Source: Gp1-AA133 sp964641665
Lineage (GTDB): Bacteria > Acidobacteriota > Terriglobia > Terriglobales > Acidobacteriaceae
DNA length: 64,000 nt
Assembly (NCBI GenBank): GCA_964641665.1
Contig: CAZXKO010000013.1
Coordinates: 62,001 to 126,000 of the forward strand
Reading direction: 5' to 3'
A model generated the notes under the pieces. The model was not told where the DNA came from and did not search any database. It saw only the letters and a list, made by a program, of their open reading frames with translations. The translations under genes were made by a program, and so were the position numbers. Each line of letters begins with the position of its first letter. Within the stretch, counting starts at the first letter, position 1. Below, piece after piece: positions 52,717 to 59,933 of the stretch.

Positions 52717-53625
52717 TTAGTGGGAGGAGGAACGCGGCTTGCCGCCCGCCGGCGGTTTGGACGGCTCGTTTGCGGGCTTCGCGGCTTTGGCGCGGGCTCC
52801 GTCGCGTCCCGTGACAGCGTTGCGTTCCCAGATGATGCGCAAGCCTTCGAGCGTCAGGTAGTCGTCGACCGTCTTGATGTACTTGGACGCGGTGCCGATC
52901 AGCGGTGCAAGGCCGCCGGTCGCGATGACCTTGGTGTCGCGCCCCATCTCGGGCATCAGTTGCTCGAGGATGCCGTCGACCAGCCCGAGATAGCCGTAGT
53001 AGAGGCCCGACTGCAGGCTGCCCACGGTGGTGCTGCCGATGACGCGCGAGGGCTTGCGGATATCGACGCGCGGCAGGCGCGCGGTGCGCTGGAAAAGCGC
53101 GTCGGCCGAGATGCCGATGCCGGGGCAGATCACGCCCCCCATATACTCGCCCTTGGCCGAGACGCAGTCAAAGGTGGTGGCGGTACCGAAGTCGACGATG
53201 ACACACGGCCCACCGTACTTTTCAAACGCGGCCACGCCGTTCACGATGCGGTCGGCGCCAACCTCGGCGGGATTTTCGTAATGCACTGGCATGCCGGTCT
53301 TGACGCCCGGCTCGATGAAGAGCGGCTTGAGATTGAAATAACGTTCGCAAACCTGGCGCAGCACGGAGTCGAGCGGCGGCACTACCGACGAGATCACGAT
53401 GCCATGAATGCCGGAAGCTTCCAGGTTGTCCATGGAGAAGAGACTGCGGAACAGGACGCCGTACTCGTCCACCGTGTGATTCAAAACGGTCGAGACGCGC
53501 CAGTGCGCCACGAGGCGCTCGTAGCGCGCATTCTCGGCCGCGCCGTCGCCGGGATGCACTTTGGCAATGCGAGCAAAAACGCCGAGCACCGTATTCGTGT
53601 TGCCGACATCGATGACGAGGAGCAT
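52717..53625 (-). CDS. coaX: Type III pantothenate kinase
   Basis: CoaX phosphorylates pantothenate, the first step from pantothenate to CoA. The 302-residue actin-fold kinase has the phosphate loop DVGNTNTVLGVF at residues 6-17, GADRIVNGVAAFEKYG near 122, IVDFGTATTFDCVS near 145 and a conserved glycine-rich C-terminal core. The C-terminal tail (about residues 273-302) is rich in Lys, Pro and Ser, extra to the family. It follows birA by 88 bp, the common birA-coaX order. Confidence 0.96.
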   Translation of the reverse strand: MLLVIDVGNTNTVLGVFARIAKVHPGDGAAENARYERLVAHWRVSTVLNHTVDEYGVLFRSLFSMDNLEASGIHGIVISSVVPPLDSVLRQVCERYFNLKPLFIEPGVKTGMPVHYENPAEVGADRIVNGVAAFEKYGGPCVIVDFGTATTFDCVSAKGEYMGGVICPGIGISADALFQRTARLPRVDIRKPSRVIGSTTVGSLQSGLYYGYLGLVDGILEQLMPEMGRDTKVIATGGLAPLIGTASKYIKTVDDYLTLEGLRIIWERNAVTGRDGARAKAAKPANEPSKPPAGGKPRSSSH

Positions 53626-53639
53626 AGAAAATCACGTAG

Positions 53640-53678
53640 GCCCAGACGCCCCGTCTGGGCAGCCGAGCAAAGCTCGGC
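53640..53678. other. Tandem hairpins between birA and coaX
   Basis: GCCCAGACG with CGTCTGGGC (9-bp stem, CCC loop) and GCCGAGC with GCTCGGC (7-bp stem, AAA loop) are 1 bp apart. They lie downstream of birA and 15 bp before the coaX start. They could be a dispersed repeat, an attenuator or a terminator. Confidence 0.5.
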
Positions 53679-53713
53679 CCGACGGGCGGAGAAACCCCCC
53701 GCTCCACAAGCAG

Positions 53714-54652
53714 CTAAAGCGCCCGCACCGTTCCGCTGAGCACCGTCCGCAATCCCTGCGCGGTACGAACCTTCAGGAAGCCGCGCGCATCCAGACCTTC
53801 GGTCACGCCCTCGAATCCGCCGTTCTCTTCGATTCGCACCCGTCGCTTGCGTGCATACGAAGAATGCTCCGCGAAGCGGCGCAAGACGGATTCGCGCGCG
53901 TTAGGCTTGTCCACCAGATCGCGATACTCGCGGTGCAGCGATTTTAGCAAAGCTGCCGCGACTTCCACGCGCGACCACTCCGTTCCCGAAGTCAGGCGCA
54001 AGGATGTCGCGAGATCGCGCAAGTCTTCCGGAAAGCGAGCCTGATTCACGTTGATGCCAATGCCCACGACAATGTGGCGCACGCGCGTGGCTTCCGCATT
54101 CATCTCAGTCAAGATGCCGCCGAACTTCTTGCCGTCGAGCAGGAGATCGTTAGGCCACTTGAGGTCAGGCGAGACGCGCGAGTCGATCTCCTGGATCGCG
54201 GCATGCACCGCGAGGCCGGTGGCAAGCGAGAGAATCAAAGCCTCCGACGGCGGCAGATCCGGCCGCAGCACCACCGAGCAGTAAATGCCCGTCGAGCGCG
54301 CCGAGTGCCAGGCGTTGCCGCCGCGGCCGCGGCCGGAAGTCTGCTCTTCGGCCAGAAACACGCTGCCTTCGGGCGCGCCCGCAGCCGCGGCTTCCATCGC
54401 GGCCGAGTTCGTCGAGCCGATCTTGTAGTAATGGTGAATGTCGCGAAAGATCGTGCCCTTCACGAGCGGAGCGAGCACGTCGGGCAGAAGCAAATCGGGC
54501 ACGGCGCGCAGTTGGTAGCCGGTTGCAGGATGTCCCTCGACTTCCACGCCGAGCGAGCGCAACTGCTGAATGAGTCGCCAGACTTCCGATCGGCTGGTGC
54601 CGATTTCGTCGGCGATCTTGGTGCCGCTGACCACGACCGTAGCGTGGTCCAT
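53714..54652 (-). CDS. birA: Biotin-[acetyl-CoA-carboxylase] ligase
   Basis: BirA attaches biotin to the carboxylase carrier protein; an N-terminal helix-turn-helix may also make it a biotin operon repressor. The 312-residue frame from ATG 54652 contains SGTKIADEIGTSRSEVWRLI (HTH), GRGRGGNAW near 110 and KWPNDLLLDGKKFGG near 168. The frame continues upstream without stop, and the upstream codons RLGRIVRAL complete the first HTH helix, so the real start may be upstream. TATAAT at 54755-54760 ends 6 nt before an ATC codon at 54748 in this frame and no ATG, GTG or TTG occurs between. The downstream gene coaX is 88 bp away. Confidence 0.9.
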   Translation of the reverse strand: MDHATVVVSGTKIADEIGTSRSEVWRLIQQLRSLGVEVEGHPATGYQLRAVPDLLLPDVLAPLVKGTIFRDIHHYYKIGSTNSAAMEAAAAGAPEGSVFLAEEQTSGRGRGGNAWHSARSTGIYCSVVLRPDLPPSEALILSLATGLAVHAAIQEIDSRVSPDLKWPNDLLLDGKKFGGILTEMNAEATRVRHIVVGIGINVNQARFPEDLRDLATSLRLTSGTEWSRVEVAAALLKSLHREYRDLVDKPNARESVLRRFAEHSSYARKRRVRIEENGGFEGVTEGLDARGFLKVRTAQGLRTVLSGTVRAL

Positions 54653-54754
54653 CAGCGCGCGAACGATGCGGCCGAGACGAGCATCGGTTTTTTGCGTGGA
54701 CGCGGCGGGACTTGCCTTGCGTGCGCGAATTGGAGACGGTTTGGCGATGCGGGC

Positions 54755-54760
54755 ATTATA
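54755..54760 (-). promoter_or_regulatory. -10 element of birA
   Basis: TATAAT on the minus strand lies between nadC and birA, so birA has its own promoter. It is 102 nt before the ATG at 54652 but only 6 nt before the first codon that continues the helix-turn-helix reading frame, an ATC. Confidence 0.5.
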
Positions 54761-54815
54761 ACCAGTTCGTGGGTTGTCACTCGGAGGTTGTCAGACGGTT
54801 GACCCGGCCCAGTCA

Positions 54816-55694
54816 TTACTCAGGCATGACACGCAGGCTCATATCGACTGCGGGCGCGGATTGCGTGAGCGCCCCCACGGAGATGAAATTCACTCCGGTC
54901 TCGGCGTAGCCGCGGATGTTCTCGAGCGTGATCCCGCCCGAACACTCCACAGGGACGCGCCGTTCCAGGCGCGAGCAGTGATCCACGGCTTTGCGGACAT
55001 CGCCCACCGACATGTGGTCGAGGAGCAGCGCCTCGGCGCCTTGGGCCAAGGCCTGGTCCATCTCCTGCAAGGTCCGCACTTCGATTTCGATGGGCTGCGA
55101 GCCGCGGCGGTTGCGATGCGCGCGTTCGAGCGCGGGAACAATCCCTCCGGCGAGCGCGATGTGATTGTTCTTGATCAGGACACCATCAGAGAGATCGAGG
55201 CGATGGTTCTGGCCCCCGCCGCAACGGACGCCGTACTTGTCGATGACGCGCAAGCCAGGAACGGTTTTGCGAGTATCGAGGATGCGCGCTTTCGTTCCGC
55301 TGACCGCATCAACGAACTGTCGCGTCAGGGTCGCGATGCCGCTCATGCGTTGCAGGAAGTTCAGCATCACGCGTTCGCAGGAGAGGATCACGCGGGCATT
55401 GTGGCGGATGACTGCGATCGACTGGCCCTTGTGCAGGCGCACCCCGTCGAACATCTCGGGATGGCTGGTGACTTCGTAATGCGAAACCACCGCGCCATCG
55501 AGGGCGGCGAAGACATCGAGTATGGCCGGGATCACGCCGATGCCGGCAAGGATGCAGTCCTGCTTGGCAAGCACGGTGGCCGACGCTTTCTGGTTGGCGT
55601 CCACGCAAGCGTAGCTGGTGGCGTCGCGCGTGGCGCGGTCTTCGAGCAGCGCGTTCTGCAGGATCGCCGTGATGTGGCGGTTGTTCCAGTCCAA
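54816..55694 (-). CDS. nadC: Quinolinate (nicotinate-nucleotide) phosphoribosyltransferase
   Basis: NadC forms nicotinate mononucleotide from quinolinate, feeding NAD synthesis. The 292-residue protein has LNFLQRMSGIATLTRQFVDA near residue 105, DTRKTVPGLRVIDKYGVRCG near 140 with QNHRLDLSDGVLIKNNH following, and the C-terminal VECSGGITLENIRGYAETG. The start is a TTG at 55694 with no Shine-Dalgarno and a repeat tract directly upstream. nadA and nadB are not in the window. The nadC-birA-coaX order is common in bacteria. Confidence 0.95.
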   Translation of the reverse strand: MDWNNRHITAILQNALLEDRATRDATSYACVDANQKASATVLAKQDCILAGIGVIPAILDVFAALDGAVVSHYEVTSHPEMFDGVRLHKGQSIAVIRHNARVILSCERVMLNFLQRMSGIATLTRQFVDAVSGTKARILDTRKTVPGLRVIDKYGVRCGGGQNHRLDLSDGVLIKNNHIALAGGIVPALERAHRNRRGSQPIEIEVRTLQEMDQALAQGAEALLLDHMSVGDVRKAVDHCSRLERRVPVECSGGITLENIRGYAETGVNFISVGALTQSAPAVDMSLRVMPE

Positions 55695-55710
55695 GGGAAT
55701 CAGGTCTCGG

Positions 55711-55795
55711 GTGTTAGGTGTTAGGTGTTAGGTCTTAGGTGTTAGGTCTTTGGTCTTTGGTGTTAGGGTCCAGTTGTCCAGTTCTAAGTTCTAGC
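55711..55795. repeat. 7-bp-period repeat tracts between valS and nadC
   Basis: Eight heptads run without gap from 55711 to 55766: GTGTTAG in most, with GTCTTAG and GTCTTTG variants. A second tract from 55771 to 55795 has units around AGTTCTA. The tracts take up most of the gap upstream of nadC. Confidence 0.7.
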
Positions 55796-55850
55796 CCCGA
55801 TTTCTCAGTTAAACACAAACCGCACAGGGACTCGATCCAGACGAAATCTC

Positions 55851-58619
55851 TCATTGACAGCCTAGCTCGTCCGACTTCTTTCGGTTCTTGTCGCGCAGGG
55901 CCTCGTTCTCTTGTTTCTGCTTGCGCAGGCCCTCGATCACATGCATAGGAGCTTTGGCTCGAAAGCCATCGTTGTTTAACTGGCGCTCGGCGTTCGCAAT
56001 ATCCTTCTCCAGCTTATCCAACTCTTTCTTCAGGCGCGCGCATTCGGCGGCCATGTCGATTTTCTGCTCGTACACCAGGTGCACATCGAAGCGAGCGGTG
56101 TGGCGGGCTCCGGGCAACTTCGCGAGCGAGCTTTCCACAAACGCAATCGATTCGATGCCGGCCTGGCGATCGTTTTCGATCGCACCGCGATTCAGTTCGA
56201 TCATCGCGCGGATCTCGGTCTCGTGCGCGTAGACTTGGATCGGCGTCTTCACCTTGGGCTCGACTTTCAGTTCGGCACGCAGGTTGCGCACGCTCACGAT
56301 CAGGTCCTGCAGCACCGCCATGTGCGTTTCGGATTTCAGGTCGAGTTGCTTGTCGTAGGCCTGCGGGTAGGCCGCCAGCGCGATGGACTTCAGGGGCGGC
56401 TTGCCGTCGTAGATGGCGTGCCAGATTTCTTCCGTGATGAATGGCATGACGGGATGAAGCAGGCGCAGCGCCGCTTCGAACAGCACGACGAGGTTCGTGC
56501 ACGCGACCTCGGCGGCGCGTTTGTCGCCGCCCTCTTCGAACATCAGCCGCGGCTTGATGAGTTCGATGTACCAGTCGCAGAACTCCCCCCAGAAAAAATC
56601 GTAGATGTGGTTCGCGGCTTCGTGGAAGCGGTAGTCCTCGAGGGCCTCGTTCACGTAGCCGACGACGCCGTTGAAACGCGAAAGAATCCAGCGGTCTTCG
56701 AGCGTCTCGGCCTTGAACCCGGCCACGCCTTGCGCCCCAAGAGCAGCGGACAAGAGTGTCCGCTCCACACCAATCCGCTCCACATTCATGAACATAAAGC
56801 GGGCGGCGTTCCAGATCTTGTTGGCGAAGTTGCGGTAGCCCTCGGTGCGGCTGGGGTTGAATGCGATGTCCGTCCCTGGCGCGGCCATCGCGGCCAGTGT
56901 GAAGCGCGTGGCATCGGTCCCGTACTGCTCAATCACCTCGATCGGATCAAGCACGTTGCCCTTGGTCTTCGACATCTTCTGGCGCTCGGCGTCGCGCACC
57001 AGAGCGTGGATGTAGACTTCTCGGAAGGGCACGCTGTTGCGCAGCGCTTCCTCGTGGCTTTCCGGCTTTTCTCCGGCACGCACCGGCTTCTCGGGCGGCA
57101 TCATGAACCAGCAGCCCAGCATGATCATGCGCGCCACCCAGAAGAACAGGATGTCGAACCCGGTGATCAGCAGCGACGTGGGATAAAACACGTCAAGATC
57201 GCGCGTCGCTTCCGGCCAGCCGAGCGCCGTGAAGGGCAGCAGTCCTGACGAGAACCACGTGTCGAGCACATCGGTGTCCTGCTCGAGCTTGGCGCCGCCG
57301 CACTTCGGGCACCGCGCAGGAGTCTCACGCGCGACGATAACCTCCCCGCATTCGCACCGCCACGCGGGAATGCGGTGGCCCCACCACAGCTGCCGCGAAA
57401 TGCACCAGTCGTGGATGTTGTACATCCAGTTCAGATAGATGGTCTTGTAGTTGTCGGGCGTGAAGCGGATGTAGCCCTTCTCCACCACCTCGATCGCGCG
57501 CTTGGCGAGCGGTTCCACCTTCACGAACCACTGCTCGGAGAGGCGCGGCTCGACCACCGTCCCCGAGCGGTCGCACTTGCCGAGCGAGATCGTGTAGTCC
57601 CTGATCCCCACCAGGAAGCCCTGCGCTTCGAGATCGGCCACCACGCGCTTGCGCGCCTCAAAACGGTCGAGCCCGGCGTAGGGCCCGGCGTTCTGGTTCA
57701 TGTGAGCGCGCTCGTCCATCACGTCGATCTGCGGCAGGTTGTGGCGCAGGCCGGCTTGAAAGTCGTTGGGATCATGCGCGGGCGTCACCTTCACGGCGCC
57801 TGTGCCAAACTCGGGGTTCGCGAGCTCGTCCAGAATGATCGGGATCTCGCGATTCATGAGCGGCAGCACAACCTTCTTGCCGTGCAGGTGCGTGTAGCGC
57901 TCGTCTTTCGCGTTCACGGCCACCGCCGTGTCGCCCAGCATGGTCTCAGGACGCGTGGTCGCCACCGTAATAAATTCCTTCGACCCAACCACCGGGTACC
58001 GAATCTCCCACAGCTTGCTGGCCACGTCTTCGTGCTTGACTTCGAGGTCCGAGATCGCGGTGCCGCAGTCCGGGCACCAGTTCACGATGTACTTCCCGCG
58101 ATAAATCAGCTTCTGTTCATACAGTCGGACGAATACCTCGCGCACGGCGTGCGACAGGTTCTCGTCCATGGTGAAGTACTCGCGCTGCCAGTCGACCGAC
58201 GCGCCCAGGCGCTTCATCTGATCGAGGATCGCGCTGCCGTACTGCCCCCGCCACTCCCACACGCGCTCAACAAAGCGCTCGCGGCCAAGGTCCATGCGCG
58301 ACTTGCCTTCCGTCCGCAGCTGGCGCTCGACCAACATTTGCGTCGCGATGCCGGCGTGATCGGTGCCGGGCAGCCAGAGCGTGAGATCGCCGCGCATGCG
58401 GTGCCAACGCATGATGATGTCCATCTCCGTCTGTTCGAACATGTGGCCCATGTGGAGACGGCCGGTCACGTTAGGCGGCGGCAGCAACAGGCTGAACATG
58501 TTGCGCGCGTGCCCAGCAGGCGGAGTGGGCGCGTGGAAGAGCTTCTCGTCTTTCCAGTAATCGGCCCAGCGCGTTTCGATGGCACCCGGCTCGTACGCTT
58601 TCGGGAGTTCGTGAGGCAT
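55851..58619 (-). CDS. valS: Valine-tRNA ligase
   Basis: ValRS charges tRNA(Val). The 922-residue protein shows the HIGH-type motif LPPPNVTGRLHMGHMF near residue 58, WLPGTDHAGIATQ near 88, the zinc cysteines CECGEVI and CPKCGG in the insertion region, and the KMSKS-type motif KMSKTKGN near residue 550. The C-terminal coiled region ends LRKQKQENEALRDKNRKKSD. The ATG at 58619 (MPHELPKAYEPGAIE) fits the family; the open frame to 58661 is not conserved. The gene is followed by nadC across a repeat tract. Confidence 0.98.
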   Translation of the reverse strand: MPHELPKAYEPGAIETRWADYWKDEKLFHAPTPPAGHARNMFSLLLPPPNVTGRLHMGHMFEQTEMDIIMRWHRMRGDLTLWLPGTDHAGIATQMLVERQLRTEGKSRMDLGRERFVERVWEWRGQYGSAILDQMKRLGASVDWQREYFTMDENLSHAVREVFVRLYEQKLIYRGKYIVNWCPDCGTAISDLEVKHEDVASKLWEIRYPVVGSKEFITVATTRPETMLGDTAVAVNAKDERYTHLHGKKVVLPLMNREIPIILDELANPEFGTGAVKVTPAHDPNDFQAGLRHNLPQIDVMDERAHMNQNAGPYAGLDRFEARKRVVADLEAQGFLVGIRDYTISLGKCDRSGTVVEPRLSEQWFVKVEPLAKRAIEVVEKGYIRFTPDNYKTIYLNWMYNIHDWCISRQLWWGHRIPAWRCECGEVIVARETPARCPKCGGAKLEQDTDVLDTWFSSGLLPFTALGWPEATRDLDVFYPTSLLITGFDILFFWVARMIMLGCWFMMPPEKPVRAGEKPESHEEALRNSVPFREVYIHALVRDAERQKMSKTKGNVLDPIEVIEQYGTDATRFTLAAMAAPGTDIAFNPSRTEGYRNFANKIWNAARFMFMNVERIGVERTLLSAALGAQGVAGFKAETLEDRWILSRFNGVVGYVNEALEDYRFHEAANHIYDFFWGEFCDWYIELIKPRLMFEEGGDKRAAEVACTNLVVLFEAALRLLHPVMPFITEEIWHAIYDGKPPLKSIALAAYPQAYDKQLDLKSETHMAVLQDLIVSVRNLRAELKVEPKVKTPIQVYAHETEIRAMIELNRGAIENDRQAGIESIAFVESSLAKLPGARHTARFDVHLVYEQKIDMAAECARLKKELDKLEKDIANAERQLNNDGFRAKAPMHVIEGLRKQKQENEALRDKNRKKSDELGCQ

Positions 58620-58661
58620 CTTGTCCGTGTGTCCGGTACTGTGGGGCTTTACGCCAACCAC

Positions 58662-58742
58662 GCCGAGGGGCGCTCGGCGAATGCTGCTGGTGCAGGGGTA
58701 AGCTTTGATATTACGGGAGGGCGGAAAGAGGGGTCAAACGGG
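58662..58742. repeat. 81-bp direct repeat, copy 1
   Basis: The sequence is repeated at 59685-59765 in the same orientation with 3 mismatches. It begins with GCCGAG and CTCGGC as a 6-bp hairpin with a 5-nt loop. The two copies flank the LuxR-type regulator gene. Copy 1 lies just upstream of valS. Confidence 0.85.
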
Positions 58743-58806
58743 ACGAGCGGCTTAGAATGTGAAGGGCAGGGGTGAACCAGGTAGCCCGCGCCGCCAACCT
58801 CGCGGG

Positions 58807-59472
58807 TCAGGCCACAATCCCCTCGACACGGCACACCTCCACCGCACTCAGGCGATCGGCCGCGCCCAGCTTGCGCAATATGCGGTGAATGTGGTTCTTT
58901 ACCGTTTGTTCAGAAAGATTCAAGTGGTTCGCAATCTCCTTGTTGCTGAGCCCCTGAGCTATCATCTTCACCAACTGCCGTTCCCGCCGAGTCAGCTCGA
59001 GCCGCAGTCTTGCGCTGTACAACCGCAGCCTTGGGTTCGCTATTTGTTCGAACAGGACGGCGTACAACTTTGGGGGGCAACCGGCGCGGTCGCACGCCAC
59101 GCTCCGCACTGCGGCCACTACCTCGTTGGCGGACGCGTCTTTTATTACGTAACCAGACACTCCAGCGCGGACGCAGCGCAAGAAAGTCTTCTTGTCGCTA
59201 TCCATGCCGACCAGGAGGATTCCTGTATCGGGAACGACACGGCGAACCGACTCGATAAGGTCAAGTCCCGCACGCGCATAAACGCTGGAGTCCACCGCAA
59301 GTATCCGGGGGCGCAACTCACTGACACGCTCGTGGGTTCTGGCATCGAAGGCGACCGCTGCCACGACTCGGATGTCGTGCTTGCTGTCGAGTACTCGCGC
59401 GAGAGCTTCCCGTAACAGCCGGTTCTCGGCTAACAGAAAAACGCTAATGCTGTCTACCTTCTCAGCACACAA
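58807..59472 (-). CDS. NarL/FixJ-type response regulator with degenerate receiver
   Basis: This 221-residue protein has a receiver-like N-terminus (about residues 9-125) and a LuxR-type helix-turn-helix at the C-terminus. The HTH region is ELTRRERQLVKMIAQGLSNK and LSEQTVKNHIHRILRKLGA, with the usual contacts. In the receiver, the normal Asp pair is replaced by AEN in FLLAENRLLREAL, the candidate acceptor Asp is in ILAVDSSV, the switch Thr/Ser is Gly in ILLVGMDSD, and Lys is kept in GYVIKDAS. It may work without phosphorylation. A TTG at 59472 with GGAG 6 nt upstream is the start. The gene sits between 81-bp direct repeats. No kinase is adjacent. Confidence 0.85.
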   Translation of the reverse strand: MCAEKVDSISVFLLAENRLLREALARVLDSKHDIRVVAAVAFDARTHERVSELRPRILAVDSSVYARAGLDLIESVRRVVPDTGILLVGMDSDKKTFLRCVRAGVSGYVIKDASANEVVAAVRSVACDRAGCPPKLYAVLFEQIANPRLRLYSARLRLELTRRERQLVKMIAQGLSNKEIANHLNLSEQTVKNHIHRILRKLGAADRLSAVEVCRVEGIVA

Positions 59473-59933
59473 AACAGTCTCCGTGCAACGAACAGGGAGC
59501 GATGCGCAAATGCGGGCGGAGTTGTCCCGCTATTTGCGTTGCATCAGCTATGGAGTCTGAGCATTGTTGGAGAGAAGCTATGGCGTCAAGGTGAAAATTA
59601 CCTGAAACGCGAAGACCTACCCCCGGGGCTCGAAATGGTTTTAACCCCAAATTCGCAAAAAGCGCGAATGTGTGGACCACCCCAGCCGAGGGGCGCTCGG
59701 CGAATGCTGCTGGTGCAGGGGTAAGCTTTGATATTACGGGAGGGCCGAAAGGTGGGTCAAACGGGGGTGGGGGTATTACCTTTCGGGAAAAATTCGGCTA
59801 CACCCCCCACCGGGTTGGGATGGGGTCGGGGCGATCTGGGGTCCATCGCAATACTCAGAGGGCTGACCTGGCGGAGCGCGGATGCACACCCCTAATGAAG
59901 AAGGTGCTTCACCGAAATTGGTGACTGCAAAAT
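59473..59933. other. 461-bp intergenic region with repeats
   Basis: It holds copy 2 of the 81-bp repeat (59685-59765) and, right after it, a G-run and C-run inverted pair (about 59763-59780 and 59798-59813). I see no gene. The promoter of the regulator gene must lie near 59480-59550. Confidence 0.6.
59685..59765. repeat. 81-bp direct repeat, copy 2
   Basis: See copy 1 at 58662. The copies are 1,023 bp apart and are separated by the response-regulator gene. The three mismatches are near the 3' end. Confidence 0.85.

Noticed and set aside
57375..58775. 466-codon frame antisense to valS
   Set aside because: It lies opposite conserved ValRS motifs and is rich in Arg, His and Leu, as mirror frames of GC-rich genes are.
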